A stretch of 64,000 nt of DNA from Liolophura sinensis (Eukaryota; Mollusca; Polyplacophora; Chitonida; Chitonidae): the NCBI RefSeq assembly GCF_032854445.1, contig NC_088307.1, positions 868,001 to 932,000 on the forward strand. The letters are read 5' to 3'. A model generated the notes under the pieces. The model saw nothing but the letters and a program-made list of their open reading frames with translations, had not been told where the DNA came from and ran no database searches. Numbering within the stretch: position 1 is the stretch's first letter; each line of letters opens with the position of its first letter. Below are positions 43,152 through 56,629 of this stretch, in pieces. The translations under genes were made by a program, and so were the position numbers.

Positions 43152-46071
43152 TCAAGCCCTGGGACTGCTGTTGTTATTGGCTTCGTCTTGAGACCATGGT
43201 GTGTTGCCAGAATAGTCCAGCACATTCTTCAGGAGGTCAACCAAGTCCACAAGAAGTTCACGAAACTTCCAATCGCTCGTTTGCAGTTTCTCTGCGTATT
43301 TTCCAAGTACTTGTGAAATTTCGGGCACTTGTAACAAAGCGTCCAGTTCGTTCTTCAATTGAAATTTACACGGGAAACACGCTTTCCCTTCCATATAGCT
43401 ATGTGCCAAAGAGTCGCGGATTTCCTGCTTGGTGGGATCGAAGCGACAAGAATCGTTACAGAATTCAGGGAACGACGTGAATCCAGGAAAGACGAAGAGG
43501 GAGATTCTTGACCCTCGTGTGCCGAAGCCGTCCGGCCACAAAGATTTGCCCAGAAGCATGAAAACCTCAACGACTCTAGCTTGAGGTTCATTTCCTAGCC
43601 ACTTCTCACGATCATTGTAATGTTCCATTAGGAAGAATATAGCGTTCTTCAACAAATACGGTGGTACGCAAGGTTCCCAGGAATCGTTCACTAGCACTAG
43701 AGGAAAGAATAGCGCGACAAGAGTTTTACAGTAGCACAGACATTCCACGACGCCACTGAATTCTCCATATTGCAGCAGCTGATCCTTCTCTGCCAATGCT
43801 AAGGAGATTCTACGGGTTTTACCCGACGCTTCACCCGGGACCAGAGCGAAAACTTTCTTGTCGTATTTTTGCAAAGTTGCAACAAGGTGGTTCCACAATG
43901 GAAGTTTTATTACATCATCTGGATTGTCCATGATCAACGGCAATACTTTATTGCAGGAAATGGGCAACGCTAAGCTGATGTCAAAGCGGACTTCCACTTT
44001 GTCTGATGACGCTTCTTGAGTAAGGTGAATTCGAGTGACAAAGGTTTTGGTTTCAGCGGACACAAATGTCCAGCCAGGCCGCAAAAAGCTTTTCATCGCA
44101 TCCAAGACGGTAATAATGAGGTGCTCGCCGCTCTCCCCACTCACAGCGTCCCTGAACTGATCACCATTGTCCACATCATGTTGATCGTACACTAAACCCA
44201 GACGAATGTACTCGTTCTGGGTGTCCTCCAGTACGCTGATCTCCTTCACAGACTGCTCGAGAGAGGGTAGAAGGACAACCAAATCAAATTCATCTGGACT
44301 GATGATCTTGGTTCCGTCAGCGATACTGCCAGCCACAAGAATCTGCACGTCTTTGAACGCCTTGTAGGTTCTCTGTAGAAACCATTGCGTGTCCTCGGCC
44401 ATTCTGTTGACGTCATCGCACGTGTGCATGTTCTCTCCTCCCGCTGCGGCCTCGCGCATTCGGCGGACGACGTTTGCCAGAGATTTTCGGCAAACCGATT
44501 GCGGTGTAGTTGTGCTCTCCTCCACTGGCACGGGATTCGTCACCGTGCTTAAATCAAACTGATGGACAGTCACGCGCTGCGATCGTTCCTTCTCGAGTAG
44601 AGGGCTCTTGGGTGAGCATTCGTGTGACTTCGACCTCATGACGGCTTGGTTTGACCTTTGAGTGGGTGACCTTGACCTGCGGAAGGATCTCAAGTTTGAA
44701 AAGGTTCTCTGTAACCGGTCTTTCGGTGAGGATTTTGGAGAAAGAGAGTTCACGTTATGTTTTGTTTTCATACTGTTCACTAAATCTTGGAGTCTCTGGC
44801 GGAGGTGAGCATCCATCTGCTCTTTCTCACATGCCTTCTTCAGCCTTTTGATCATTTGTTCGAACTCGCTTTTCTGGAAACCAATTTCTCGACCCATGAC
44901 ACTGTCTGCCAACAAAATTATCATGATTACAACATTTTATGCCTCCCAATCAACATCCTGGCTTTCTAATTCGTAAATACTGTCTTAAATTACATCCATA
45001 CACAAGGAAACAGCATGGCTAGAATCCAATTAACACTGCATTTTCCAAAATCATGTATTCAAATTAAAGGACAATACAGTTCACATCATCCTTCAGCAAT
45101 AAGTTCACAATAAGTAAGCCATTCCGCATCCTATAATTTATATACCGTGATTATTATATTTGTAATAAGTGTTATAACTTATTTATTTATTTATTTATTT
45201 GATTGGTGTTTTACGCCGTACTCAAGAATATTTCACTTATACAACGGCGGCCAGCATTATGGTGGGAGGAAACCGGGCAGAGACCGGGGGAAACCCACGA
45301 CCATCCGCAGGTTGATGGAAGACCTTCCCACGTACGGCCGGAGAGGAAGCCAGCATGAGCTGGACTTGAACTCACAGCGACCGCACTCCTGGGTCATTGC
45401 GCTGCGCTAGCGCGCTAACCAGCTGAGAGTGTTATAAGAGAAGTATAATAACTAAGGTATACTAATCAAAGTGTAATAACCAAAATGTACCAATGAACGT
45501 GTAATAAAGAAAGAATAGCAAAAAAATTAATAATCAAGGTGTAACACTGAAAGACTAATAATTAAAACGTAACAACGAACGAGAAATAATTAAGGTGGAA
45601 TAACGAAGGTGTAATAACAACCGTGTTATATTCATGGTAAGGAAATTGTGATATTTTACAAGCAATTACACTTACCTTTTAATATAATGAGATGTAATAA
45701 TAAAACTGGAAAAATAAAATGGTAATAACCCAGGAGTGATAGCAAAAGAGTAATAATAAAAAATAAATAAATAAAGTTTAATAACTAAGGTGCTGGTGTA
45801 ATAACCAAGGTTCTAGTGTAATAACCAAGGTGCTAGTGTAATGACCAAGCTGCCGGTGTAATAATTCGCAATCGCTTGCTTTGTGAGAGCACATGCCTTA
45901 CACTTAGAGCTGAAGGAATGAGCATCTCATACCAATCGCTTGCGCTATTAAAAGCTTACCTGAATCTCGTATTTCCATGGCAACGAACCAGTCTTCGTTC
46001 GGCCATTTAGGTCTCTTGTACACGGGAACGTAAACGTCACCCCCGGCCAGAATACTGCTGCTCTGCCCCAT
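43152..46071 (-). CDS. cGAS-like / Mab-21 domain nucleotidyltransferase, predicted myristoylated
   Basis: Exons 45960-46071 and 43152-44905, phase 1 (split codon GAC), give about 621 aa. cGAS-like receptors sense nucleic acids and make cyclic dinucleotides that activate STING. Exon 1 begins MGQSSSILAGG, a good N-myristoylation motif (Gly2, Ser5/6). Residues about 45-85 are a predicted helix (QMIKRLKKACEKEQMDAHLR). About 97-143 is a basic, Ser/Arg-rich linker (FSNLRSFRRSRSPTQRSNQ). The nucleotidyltransferase core has VAGSIADGTKIISPDEFDLV: GS (about 230-231), then Glu243 and Asp245 at the spacing found in human cGAS (GS-x11-EFD). VEVRFDISLALP supplies the third acidic residue (Asp346). The C-terminal Mab-21 lobe includes PPYLLKNAIFFLMEHYND. 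A cGAS-type zinc thumb is not evident. An acceptor (GGCTTGTATTTCAG) just before the start implies a 5'UTR intron. Activity is inferred. Confidence 0.85.
45178..45427 (-). mobile_element. SINE in the intron of the cGAS-like gene
   Basis: Same family as 37691-37953 in reverse orientation, with tail (TTTA)n at 45178. AGTGTTATAA flanks it at 45168-45177 and 45428-45437 as a perfect target duplication. The rest of the intron (45440-45880) has loose GTAATAACCAAGGTG repeats. Confidence 0.95.
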
Positions 46072-46077
46072 TACGAA

Positions 46078-47128
46078 TCTGAAATACAAGCCAAAATGAT
46101 ACAACTGCAGCGCGTTAGCTCCTAAAATCGGGGGATGGTAAGCCGACGGAGGCAATGTTCCCAGCTATTGGGGCGGATTTTCCTCTAAACCTGTAGGCGT
46201 ACCCAGCTTCCGCTGTTAACAGTCCCGCTCCTAGTGAAATATACAAAGAGTGTAAGACAATGGCAGAGAAGTAATCCAAGGTAAATAAGTACTGCTTTTC
46301 GTTTTCAGTCGATTTTATAAAAGATGGTATGTACACGCAGAAATATTACAAACCCCCAGAGTGGTTTCTGAAACCTGAAACTGATGGGCGTATAGGAATC
46401 AAAACTTCCGGAGAGCTGGTTTTACAGGTGTGGTCTCTTTATAGCGTGATTCATTCTTCATGGCGATGGTAGTCTTGCATTTTTTTAATCACGGCAATAT
46501 GTGGTAAGGCCTGACTCAGAGGCTGATCGCTGACTGAATGTTTTCCCCCACGGGAAACAAAGAGCGCGGCGGAGTGATATGTGAGTTAGGGTAAAACAAC
46601 AAACACAAGGGATACTCCTTTATCACGTAACACGCTCAGTCCCGAATTACGTTTGGGGTTTTAAGCCGTGCTATGAGGAAGCAGACTGTCGCCTACATGT
46701 ACACGTAGGCTGTCGTATGTAGCATACGCGTTTCCTTTTCGCATTTCAGTTGTCATCCAGCACATTGATTGCAGTTCAGTACATGTGCTGTCGTATTAGA
46801 GAACGCGGACATCCGGGCACTTGCTATTTTACTCGTGCCTACAGGAGACATGGCAGTGAAAATACATGTACTTTATAAATTACACGGGGGTTAATAAAAA
46901 AACTTTGCTTCACGGCTTCCTAAGTCCAAAGCTATGTTTTGCTGACGTTCACAGGTTACAAGTACCGCTTACGCATGCTTTGCAGAAGGTTCTGTTATCT
47001 AAAACAACATAATTTCCAACTATTATCAGGCAACGTTTCATTGTTGTCCATTCCCGTCATCATTGCATGCCATTTTATCTTTTACCTCGTTGATTGCTAG
47101 CTACTGCCCCAAGCAAGTGAAGTACCCA
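46078..47128. other. Upstream of cGAS-like gene, no other gene
   Basis: Expected to hold its 5'UTR exon and promoter. The minus frame at 46115-46336 has no domain. No repeat was recognised. Confidence 0.35.
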
Positions 47129-48873
47129 GATGTATGGTATAGAATATAGATTGTTGTATACATGTAGACTGTCGTCTAGAATATAGATTGTTGTATACAT
47201 GTAGACTGTCGTCTAGAATATAGATTGTTGTGTACATGTAGACTGTCGTCTAGAATATAGATTGTTGTATACATGTAGACTCTCGTCTAGAATATAGATT
47301 GTTGTATACATGTAGACTGTCGTCTAGAATATAGATCGTTGTATACATGTAGACTGTCGTCTAGAATATAGATTGTTGTGTACATGTAGACTGTCGTCTA
47401 GAATATAGACTGTTGTATACATGTAGACTCTCGTCTAGAATATAGACTGTTGGATACATGTAGACTGTCGTCTAGAATATAGATTGTTGTATACATGTAG
47501 ACTGTCGTCTAGAATATAGATTGTTGTATACATGTAGACTGTCGTCTAGAATATAGATTGTTGTATACATGTAGATTGTCGTCTAGAATATAGCTTGTTG
47601 TATACATGTAAACTGTCGTCTAGAATATAGACTGTTGGATACATGTAGACTCTCGTCTAGAATATAGATTGTTGTGTACATGTAGACTGTCGTCTAGAAT
47701 ATAGATTGTTGTATACATGTAGACTGTCGTCTAGAATATAGACTGTTGGATACATGTAGACTGTCGTCTAGAATATAGATTGTTGTATACATGTAGACTC
47801 TCGTCTAGAATATAGATTGTTGTATACATGTAGACTGTCGTCTATAATATAGATTGCTGTATACATGTAGACTGTCGTCTAGAATATAGATTGTTGTATA
47901 CATGTAGACTGTCGTCTAGAATATAGATTGTTGTATACATGTAGGCTGTCGTCTAGAATATAGATTGTTGTATACATGTAGACTGTCGTCTGGAATATAG
48001 ACTGTTGGATACATGTAGAATGTCGTCTGGAATATAGATTGTTGTATACATGTAGACTGTCGTCTAGAATACAGATTGTTGTATACATGTAGGCTGTCGT
48101 CTAGAATATAGATTGTTGTATACATGTAGGCTGTCGTCTAGAATATAGATTGTTGTGTACATGTAGACTCTCGTCTAGAATATAGATTGTTGTGTACATG
48201 TGGACTGTTGTCTAGAATATAGATTGTTGTGTACATGTAGACTGTCGTCTAAAATATAGACTGTTGGGTACATGTATACTGTCGTCTAGAATATAGATTG
48301 TTGTATACATGTAGACTGTCGTCTGGAATATAGACTGTTGGATACATGTAGACTGTCGTCTGGAATATAGCCTGTTGGATACATGTAGACTGTCATCTAG
48401 ACTATGGATTGTTGTACATTCATGTAGCATGTTGACTGTCGTCTATAATATAGATTGTTGTATACATGTAGACTCTCGTCTAGAATATAGATCGTTGTAT
48501 ACATGTAGACTCTCGTCTAGAATATAGATTGTTGTGTACATGTAGACTGTCGTCTAGAATATAGACTGTTGTATACATGTAGACTGTCGTCTAGAATATA
48601 GATTGTTGTATACATGTAGACTGTCGTCTAGAATATAGATTGTTGTGTACATGTAGACTGTCGTCTAAAATATGGACTGTTGGATACATGTATACTGTCG
48701 TCTAGAATATAGATTGTTGTATACATGTAGACTGTCGTCTGGAATATAGACTGTTGGATACATGTAGACTGTCGTCTGGAATATGGATTGTTGTACATTC
48801 ATGTAGCATGTTGACTGTCGTCTATAATATAGATTGTTGTATACATGTAGACTCTCGTCTAGAATATAGGTTG
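47129..48873. repeat. 37-bp minisatellite
   Basis: About 47 units of AGACTGTCGTCTAGAATATA + GATTGTTGTATACATGT. Each unit has a near-palindrome AGACTGTCGTCTAGA and GTATAC. Around 48400-48830 a ~390-bp block containing TACATTCATGTAGCATGTTG recurs once. Confidence 0.96.
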
Positions 48874-49380
48874 TGGCGGTAGGCCACAATCGTTCTGTGT
48901 TGATCTCTGGTGACAAATGACGGTCGGCCACAATCGTTGTGTGTCGATCCCTGGTGACAAATGACGGTAGGCCACAATCGTTGTGTGTCAATCCCTGATG
49001 ACAAATGACGGTAGGCCAAAACCGTTGTGTGCCGATCCCTGGTAACAAATGGCAGTCGGCCACAATCGCTGTGTGTCGATCCCTGGTGACAAATGACGGT
49101 AGGCCACAATCGTTGTGTCCCGATCCCTGGTGACAAATGACGGTTGGCCACAATCGTTGTGTGCCGATCCCTGGTGACAAATGACAGTAGGCCACAATCG
49201 TTTTGTGCCGATCCCTAGTGACAAATGGCGGTTGGCCACAATCCTTGTGTGCCGATCCCTAGGGACAAATGACGGTAGGACACAATCGTTGTGTGCCGAT
49301 CCCTGGTGAGAAATGGCGGACGGCCAAAACCGTTGTATGCCGATCCCTGGTGACAAATGGCGGTCGGCGACAATCGTATA
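48874..49380. repeat. 46-bp minisatellite abutting the 37-bp array
   Basis: Eleven units of CAATCGTTGTGTGCCGATCC + CTGGTGACAAATGACGGTAG + GCCACA. The switch from the 37-bp unit is abrupt at about 48873. Confidence 0.95.
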
Positions 49381-51044
49381 GCCGTAGCTTGTTTTATATA
49401 CATATTAATAAATACATATTACTCTATTTAATATTGTATGGCTCAGTTTAACCCCATTTAGTATTTATTTTCCTACATACTGCTGTATTTAAGGTTGTAT
49501 TTCCCTATTTGAAGTCACTGACCAGCTAAACGCCATTTTGGTAGTTTTACAACCGCATATCATAGCCATAGATGTCTAATATACACTTCTCGGCATATAA
49601 CATCATCCAGGCGTCTGGCGCATTCCGGCATTCTCTGGCTACCCTACCACCCTTCCAAATATCATACTCTCCTATACCGTACATCACGCCAAGGAACATT
49701 TTTTGGGGTGTAATTCTACAGCAATGATGCTCAGATGAATTGCTATCAGCGTCAGTGTTATATTACAATCTATAATTCTGTAGCGATGCTAGAGGTCGTG
49801 TCAGTTGATACTACTTAAGCATTTACATGAACAGTTAGAAAAAAATCCTAACTGAGACAAATTATGAGGCTGTATTTCGCCGGTTACGTGTAAACATTGG
49901 TCATCTGTCACAGTCGTCGTGTTCTGGTTTTATTCTCCAAGCTGTAAATTTGTACAAATCACACATGTATACATGTACACTGTAATTCTTCTCATTTTCA
50001 CGACTGATATAATAGTTGAGTTAATAACAAAAAAAATTCTCTCACAGAATTTTGAAAAAGTAAAGATATGGATATCTTGAAAATTGGATGGATTAACAAG
50101 GTGAGAAAAGATCAGCTGTGAACTCCTCTCTCCAGATCCTGATGGCGAGCGTTTGACAGGGTCTCCATTAAGCAATGATGACGTCACACATTGTTTCGAA
50201 TGGCACAGCATTCGACACACTGCACGGATTTGTATGCAAAATGTACATACAGTTTTCAAATCTACACCATTACATTAAAAATCTTCCGCCTAGAACATCT
50301 GATGCATCTTTTCGACATCACTGAAATATGTTGGCTGCTTCTCTTTGCATGAATCCATCCTAATTTGGTACTTTTTATACTTTCTTAGCTCTCTGGTTGT
50401 TTGTGTTGATCGTTGGTTTGCCATTATTGATCCATGTCCTCCATTTTGGTTGCTGGCTGGTATATACATATCTGTTTTGATACCAGTATCAACCCTTCAG
50501 TAAAGCAGTTTCTAACAAATCTCTTCAAGAGCCAATAGTTTCACAAATACTATAGTTTCACAAATACGAGTGAAGCTCTTATGCCTAAAGTACTCTGCCG
50601 ATAGGTAGTTGAATGGCCGGACAACGCAACAGAGGCTTTTGTTTACGTTAGGCCACGTTTGGAGATTAGAATGAACACTATCCCAAAGGTGCACATAACT
50701 TAGCGCACACAGGCAGTACATACTCCACGGATTAAGCTGCATGGTTAACATCCAAGCCCCTGTCTCCTGCCCTCGAGGGAGATTGATTGGAGGGTTTTAT
50801 CCACCACCAGCCCCACCCCTTCAACCCCAACCTCAACCCCCTCTCCGCCACCCCCACCTTCCCTGTAAAACTTTTGACAGGATATATTGATTATACGCCT
50901 CACAGAGGGATTTAATTGCTATGTACATAAATGGTGTTCGTACCTCTATAAGAGAACAAAATCGGCTGTATAATATGGGGATTGTTATATTGACATTACA
51001 GGCTCGAGATCGAAGAGGCCCTGCCGCGACGGGCAACCCTGCTG
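49381..51044. other. Intergenic, no supported gene
   Basis: Minus frames at 49930-50259 and 50512-50751 carry no recognisable domain. A C-rich stretch lies at 50790-50860. Confidence 0.4.
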
Positions 51045-52265
51045 CTACTGGTAACAACTGTACAGTATGTTGTATAGCTTAGCCACTACTAGTAATGCAC
51101 TATACAGTATGTCGTATAGCACAGCTACTACTGGTAACAATAATACAGTATGTCGTACAGCATAGCTACTACTGGTAACAACTATACAGTATGTCGTATA
51201 GCACAGCTACTACTGGTAATGCACTATACAGTATGTCGTATAGCACAGCCACTACTGGTAATGCACTGTACAGTATGCCGTATAACACAGCTACTACTGG
51301 CAACAACTATACAGTATGTCGTGTAGCACAGCTACTACTAGTAACAACTATACAGTATGTCGTATAGCACAGCCACTACTGGTAATGCACTGTACAGTAT
51401 GTCGTATAACACAGCTACTACTGGCAACAACTATACAGTATGTCGTATAGCACAGCTACTATGGTAACAACTATACAGTATGTCGTATAACACACCTACT
51501 ACTGGTAATGCACTATACAGTATGTCGTATAGCACAACTACTACTGGTAACAACTATACAGTATGTCGTATAGAACAGCTGCTACTGGTAACAACTATAC
51601 AGTATGTCGTATAGCACAGCCATTACTGGTAATGCACTACAGAGCATGTCGTATAACACACCTACTACTGGTAACAACTATACAGTATGTCGTATAGCAC
51701 AGCTACTACTTGTAATGCACTGTACAGTATGTCGTATAACACACCTACTACTGGTAACAACTATACAGTATGTCGTACAGCACAGCTACTACTGGTAACA
51801 ACTACACAGTATGTCGTATAGCACAGCTATTACTGGTAACAACTATACAGTATGTCGTATAGCACAGCTACTACTGGTAATGCACTGTACAGCATGTCGT
51901 ATAACACACCTACTACTGGCAACAACTATACAGTATGTCGTATAGCACAGCTACTACTTGTAATGCACTGTACAGTATGTCGTATAACACACCTACTACT
52001 GGTAATGCAGTATACAGTATGTCGTATAGCACAGCTACTACTGGTAATGCAGTATACAGAATGTCGTATAGCACAGCTACTACTGGTAACAACTATACAG
52101 TATGTCGTATAGCACAGCTACTACTGGTAACAACTATACAGTATGTCGTATAGCACAGCCACTACTGGTAAAAACTACACAGTATATCGTATAGCATAGC
52201 TACTACTGGTAATGCACTATACAGTATGTCGTATAACACACCTACTACTGGTAGTAACTATACAG
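51045..52265. repeat. 41-bp minisatellite (array A of three)
   Basis: About 29 units of CTACTACTGGTAACAACTAT + ACAGTATGTCGTATAGCACA. Units alternate irregularly between GTAACAACTATACAG and GTAATGCACTATACAG forms. Confidence 0.95.
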
Positions 52266-53985
52266 TACATGGTGCTTAATCCGCCTTCTACTGCTAACAG
52301 CTGTACAGTACATGGTGTTTAATCCGCCTTCTACTGCTAACAGCTGTACAGTACATGGTGTTTAATCCGCCTTCTGCTGCTAACAGCTGTACAGTACATC
52401 ATGTTTAATCCACCTTCTACTGCTAACAGCTGTACAGTACATGGTGTTTAATCCGCCTTCTACTGCTAACAGCTATACAGTACATGGTGTTTAATCCGCC
52501 TTCTACTGCTAACAGCTGTACAGTACATGGTGTTTAATCCGCATTCTACTGCTAACAGCTGTACAGTACATGGTGTTTAATCCGCCTTCTAATGCTAACA
52601 GCTGTACAGTACATGGTGTTTAATCCGCCTTCTACTGCTAACAGCTATACAGTACATGGTGTTTAATCCGCCTTCTACTGCTAACAGCTGTACAGTACAT
52701 GGTGTTTAATCCGCCTTCAACTGCTAACAGCTGTACAGTACATGGTGTTTAATCCGCCTTCTACTGCTAACGCCTGTACAGTACATGGTGTTTAATCCTC
52801 CTTCTACTGCTAACACCTGTACAGTACATGGTGTTTATTCCGCCCTCCACTGTTAACACCTGTACAGTACATGGTGTTTAATCCTCCTTCTACTGCTAAC
52901 ACCTGTACAGTACATGGTGTTTAATCCGCTCTCTACTACTAACACCTGTACAGTACATGGTGTTTAATCCGCCTTTTGCTGCTAACACCTGCACAGTACA
53001 TGGTGTTTAATCCGCCCTCTACTACTAACAGCTGTACAGTACATGGTTTCTAATCTACCTTCTATTGCTAACAGCTGTACAGTACATGGTATTTAATCCG
53101 CCCTCTACTGCTAACAGCTGTACAGTACATGGTGTTTAATCCGCCCTCTACTACTATCAGCTGTACAGTACATGGTGCTTAATCATCCTGCTACTGCTAA
53201 CAGCTGTACAGTACATCCTGTTTAATCGCCCTTTACTGCTAACAGCTGTACAGTACATGGTGTTTAATCCGCCTTCTACTGCTAACAGCTGTACGGTACA
53301 TGGTGTTCAATCCGCCGTCTACTGCTAACACCTGTACAGTACATGGTGCTTAATCCTCCTTCTACTGCTAACACCTGCACAGTACATCGCGTTTAATCGC
53401 CCTCTACTGCTAACAGCTGTACAGTACATGGTGCTTAATCCTCCTTCTATTGCTAACAGCTGTACGGTACATGGTGTTCAATCCACCCTCTACTACTAAC
53501 AGCTGTACAGTACATGGTGCTTAATCCTCTTTCTACTGCTAACAGCTGTACGGTACATGGTGTTCAATCCACCCTCTACTACTAACAGCTGTACAGTACA
53601 TGGTGCTTAATCCTCCTTCTACTGTTAACACCTGCACAGTACATCGTGTTTAATCCACCCTCTACTACTAACACCTGTACAGTACATGGTGTTTAATCCT
53701 CCTTCTACTACTAACAGTTGTACAGTACATGGTATTTAATCCGCCCTCTACTGCTAACAACTGTACAGTACATGGTGTTTAATCCGCCTTCTACTGCTAA
53801 CACCTGTACAGTACATGATGTTTAATCGCCTACTACTGCTAACAGCTGTACAGTACATGGTATTTAATCCGCCTTCTACTGCTAACAACTGTACAGTACA
53901 CGGTATTTAATCCGCCCTCTACTGCTAATAGCTGTACAGCACATCGTGTTTACTCCACCTTCTACTGCTAACAGCTATACAGTAC
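52266..53985. repeat. 43-bp minisatellite (array B of three)
   Basis: About 40 units of CTGCTAACAGCTGTACAGTA + CATGGTGTTTAATCCGCCTT. It follows array A with no spacer and shares its CTRSTAACA...TACAGTA core. Confidence 0.95.
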
Positions 53986-54905
53986 AGTGTTGTTAATCCG
54001 TATTCACAACTTTCTACATGTACTGGTAGCAGCTAAACGCGCACAGTGCAGCGTATTTCACCACTTTCTACATGTACTGGTAGCAGCTAATCGCGCACAG
54101 TGCAGCGTATTTCACCACTTTCTACATGTACTGGTAACAGCTACACGTGCACAGTGCAGCGTATTTCGCCACTTTCTACATGTACTGGTAGCAACTAAAC
54201 GCGCACGCTGCAGCGCATTTCTCTACTTTCTACATGTACTGGTAGCAGCTAAAAGCGCACAGGGAAGCGTATTTAACCACTTTCTACATGTACTGGTAGC
54301 AGCTACACGCGCACAGTGCAGCGTATTTCACCACTTTCTACATGTACTGGTAACAGCTACACGCGCACAGTGCAGCGTATTTCTTCACTTTCTGCATGTA
54401 CTGGCAACAGCTACACGCTCAAAGTGCAGCGTGTTTCTCCACTTTCTGCATGTACTGGTAGCAGCTAAACGCGCACAGAATAGCGTATTTCTCCACTTTC
54501 TACATGTACTGGTAACAGTTACACGCGGACAGTACAGCGTATTTCTCCACTTTCTACATGTACTGGTAACAGCTACACGCGCACAGTGCAGCGTATTTCT
54601 CCACTTTCTACATGTACTGGTAGCAGCTACACGCGCACAGTGCAGCGTATTTCTCTACTTTCTGCATGTACTGGTAGCAGCTACACGCGCACAGTGCAGC
54701 GTATTTCTCCACTTTCTGCATGTACTGGTAGCAGCTACACGCGCACAGTGCAGCGTATTTCTCCACTTTCTACATGTACTGGTAACAACTACACACGCAC
54801 AGTGCAGCGTATTTCTCCACTTTCTACATGTACTGGTAACAACTACACGCGCACAGTGCAGCGTATTTCTCCACTTTCTACATGTACCAGTAACAGCTAC
54901 ATGTA
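53986..54905. repeat. 54-bp minisatellite (array C of three)
   Basis: About 17 units of CACTTTCTACATGTACTGGT + AACAGCTACACGCGCACAGT + GCAGCGTATTTCTC. As 54 is a multiple of 3, a 315-codon frame with an 18-residue repeat (FLHVLVTATRAQCSVFLH) stays open. There is no signal, splice or family support for translation. Confidence 0.93.
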
Positions 54906-55884
54906 AACAGTACGAAGCATTTAATCTGCCATGAAACTAAATTTTGCGTGTTGGATAAATCAAAGGTATGACTGTAGACCGCTGTAAATGCACCTGATAG
55001 TGCATGACTGCATACATAGTGCATGGCAGTATACATTTACTCACCAACTGTGCAAAATATTACACGGTAGTGTATACATATAGTTACTGATAACATCAGG
55101 CCCCACGTCATGCTATAGTTGCGATACAACGTCACACACCGATCAACATACAAAGCGGACTGCCCTTTGCGTATAGGGTCCATCTTCACATACTTGTTAA
55201 CGATGTTAAAATATATCGAACCGTGCCTAATAATTAATCAAGAGTTTTTATCCGTGTAGAAACTATGTGATGATATGGAATCCAGCTTGTTTTGTGCATG
55301 ATAATTAAGAAGTTGCGATGCCCAAACGATCCCTTATTTTCTTCACTGAGCCTCAAACACGGCAGCTGACGAGACGAAATGGCCATAGCGTCTGTAATCT
55401 TTGTCATATTATTTAATCTATTACATGTTTCATATAACGGATTTTCAAGCTTCGAATGAGGTTTTAATTCAGAGGGTCTGTATGTTTATCTAGTTTTCTC
55501 CAGGCTGAGGCTCTGGGTGATGCGCTCCCCCGCCCACACCATATACTAACCGACCCTGTAAACCCATATAAATTACATAGTCTCCAATACTGATTTAACA
55601 CACAAATCAAACAATAAAATGGTAAGAGGAATAAGATAATGAGAAATGAGTTACAACATTCTAATCATTCGGGTATTACAGTAACCAAATAGAGTCTACA
55701 GAAAGAATAAAGCATGGACGATGAAGAAAGTTAAACACAACGAGTTACCGGCATTGACTTGAGGGGATAAAAAGGCCCTTGTTAGATTTGAACCTGCAAC
55801 CCCAGAAAGATGAAGAATAGCTTGCACATGTAAGACAGCGGGCATGTGGGCATGTACTAAACATTTCATTACGGGCTATACGAC

Positions 55885-56155
55885 ATAGGTTCGGATCCAT
55901 CTCTGACAGGCTAGGCTGCGGTTCTCAGTTAGGAGGGGTCTCAGATACCGGCCAAAGGTTGGTAGTTTACTGTGAGCAGTGTGGTTTCATCTCTGACTGC
56001 CTGGACTGCGGTTCTCAGTCAGGAGGGGTCTCAGATACCTGTCAAAGGTTGGTAGTTTACTGCGAGCAGTGTGGTTTCATCTGACTGCCTGGACTGCGGT
56101 TATCAGTCAGGAGGAGTCTCAGATACCTGTCAAAGGTCGGTACTTTACTGCCACG
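55885..56155. repeat. ~90-bp tandem repeat, three copies
   Basis: GACTGCCTGGACTGCGGTTC + TCAGTCAGGAGGGGTCTCAG + GGTTGGTAGTTTACTG recurs at about 55900, 55990 and 56075. 54906-55884 before it has no gene. Confidence 0.88.
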
Positions 56156-56159
56156 TAGT

Positions 56160-56345
56160 CCTAATCAGGGAATAGAATCGACACCACGTTGTATATTCAG
56201 GGGAATAGAATCGACACCACGTTGTAATATTCAGGGGAATAGAATCGACACCACGTTGTTCTAATCAGGGGAATAGAACAGACACCATGTAGTAATAATT
56301 AGGGTTTAGAATTAACACCACTTCCTCACAATCAGGGTTATAAAA
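56160..56345. repeat. ~34-bp tandem repeat, five to six copies
   Basis: TCAGGGGAATAGAATCGACA + CCACGTTGTA, with the last copies diverged. Confidence 0.88.
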
Positions 56346-56629
56346 TCCACACCAGCCTGTCATAACCACAGTCAGTCTATAGTACTGAGAAATTTCTTTC
56401 ATTTCCATATGCATTAGTTTAGTTGATTGAGGCTAATCACTACTGAGTGCATATACATACTTATGTTTGTATCTACTATGAGGACGTCGACTATAAAGAC
56501 AACTGAGTCGGCTATACAGCTAAGAGGTATGCAAATCAGACTATGGTTGGTGGCCGGTATACATACACGCTTTACACGCTATACAGGACTTGTATAATAA
56601 CACAGTCAACAAAAACACAAGCGTACGTG

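Noticed and set aside
49930-50259. 109-codon minus frame
   Set aside because: No domain, no splice support, ordinary intergenic composition.
53987-54934. 315-codon open frame with an 18-residue repeat (FLHVLVTATRAQCSVFLH)
   Set aside because: It is exactly the 54-bp satellite, whose length keeps one frame open. It starts at a GTG-like site in array B and has no signal peptide, splice sites or conserved fold; adjacent arrays of 41 and 43 bp are plainly non-coding.
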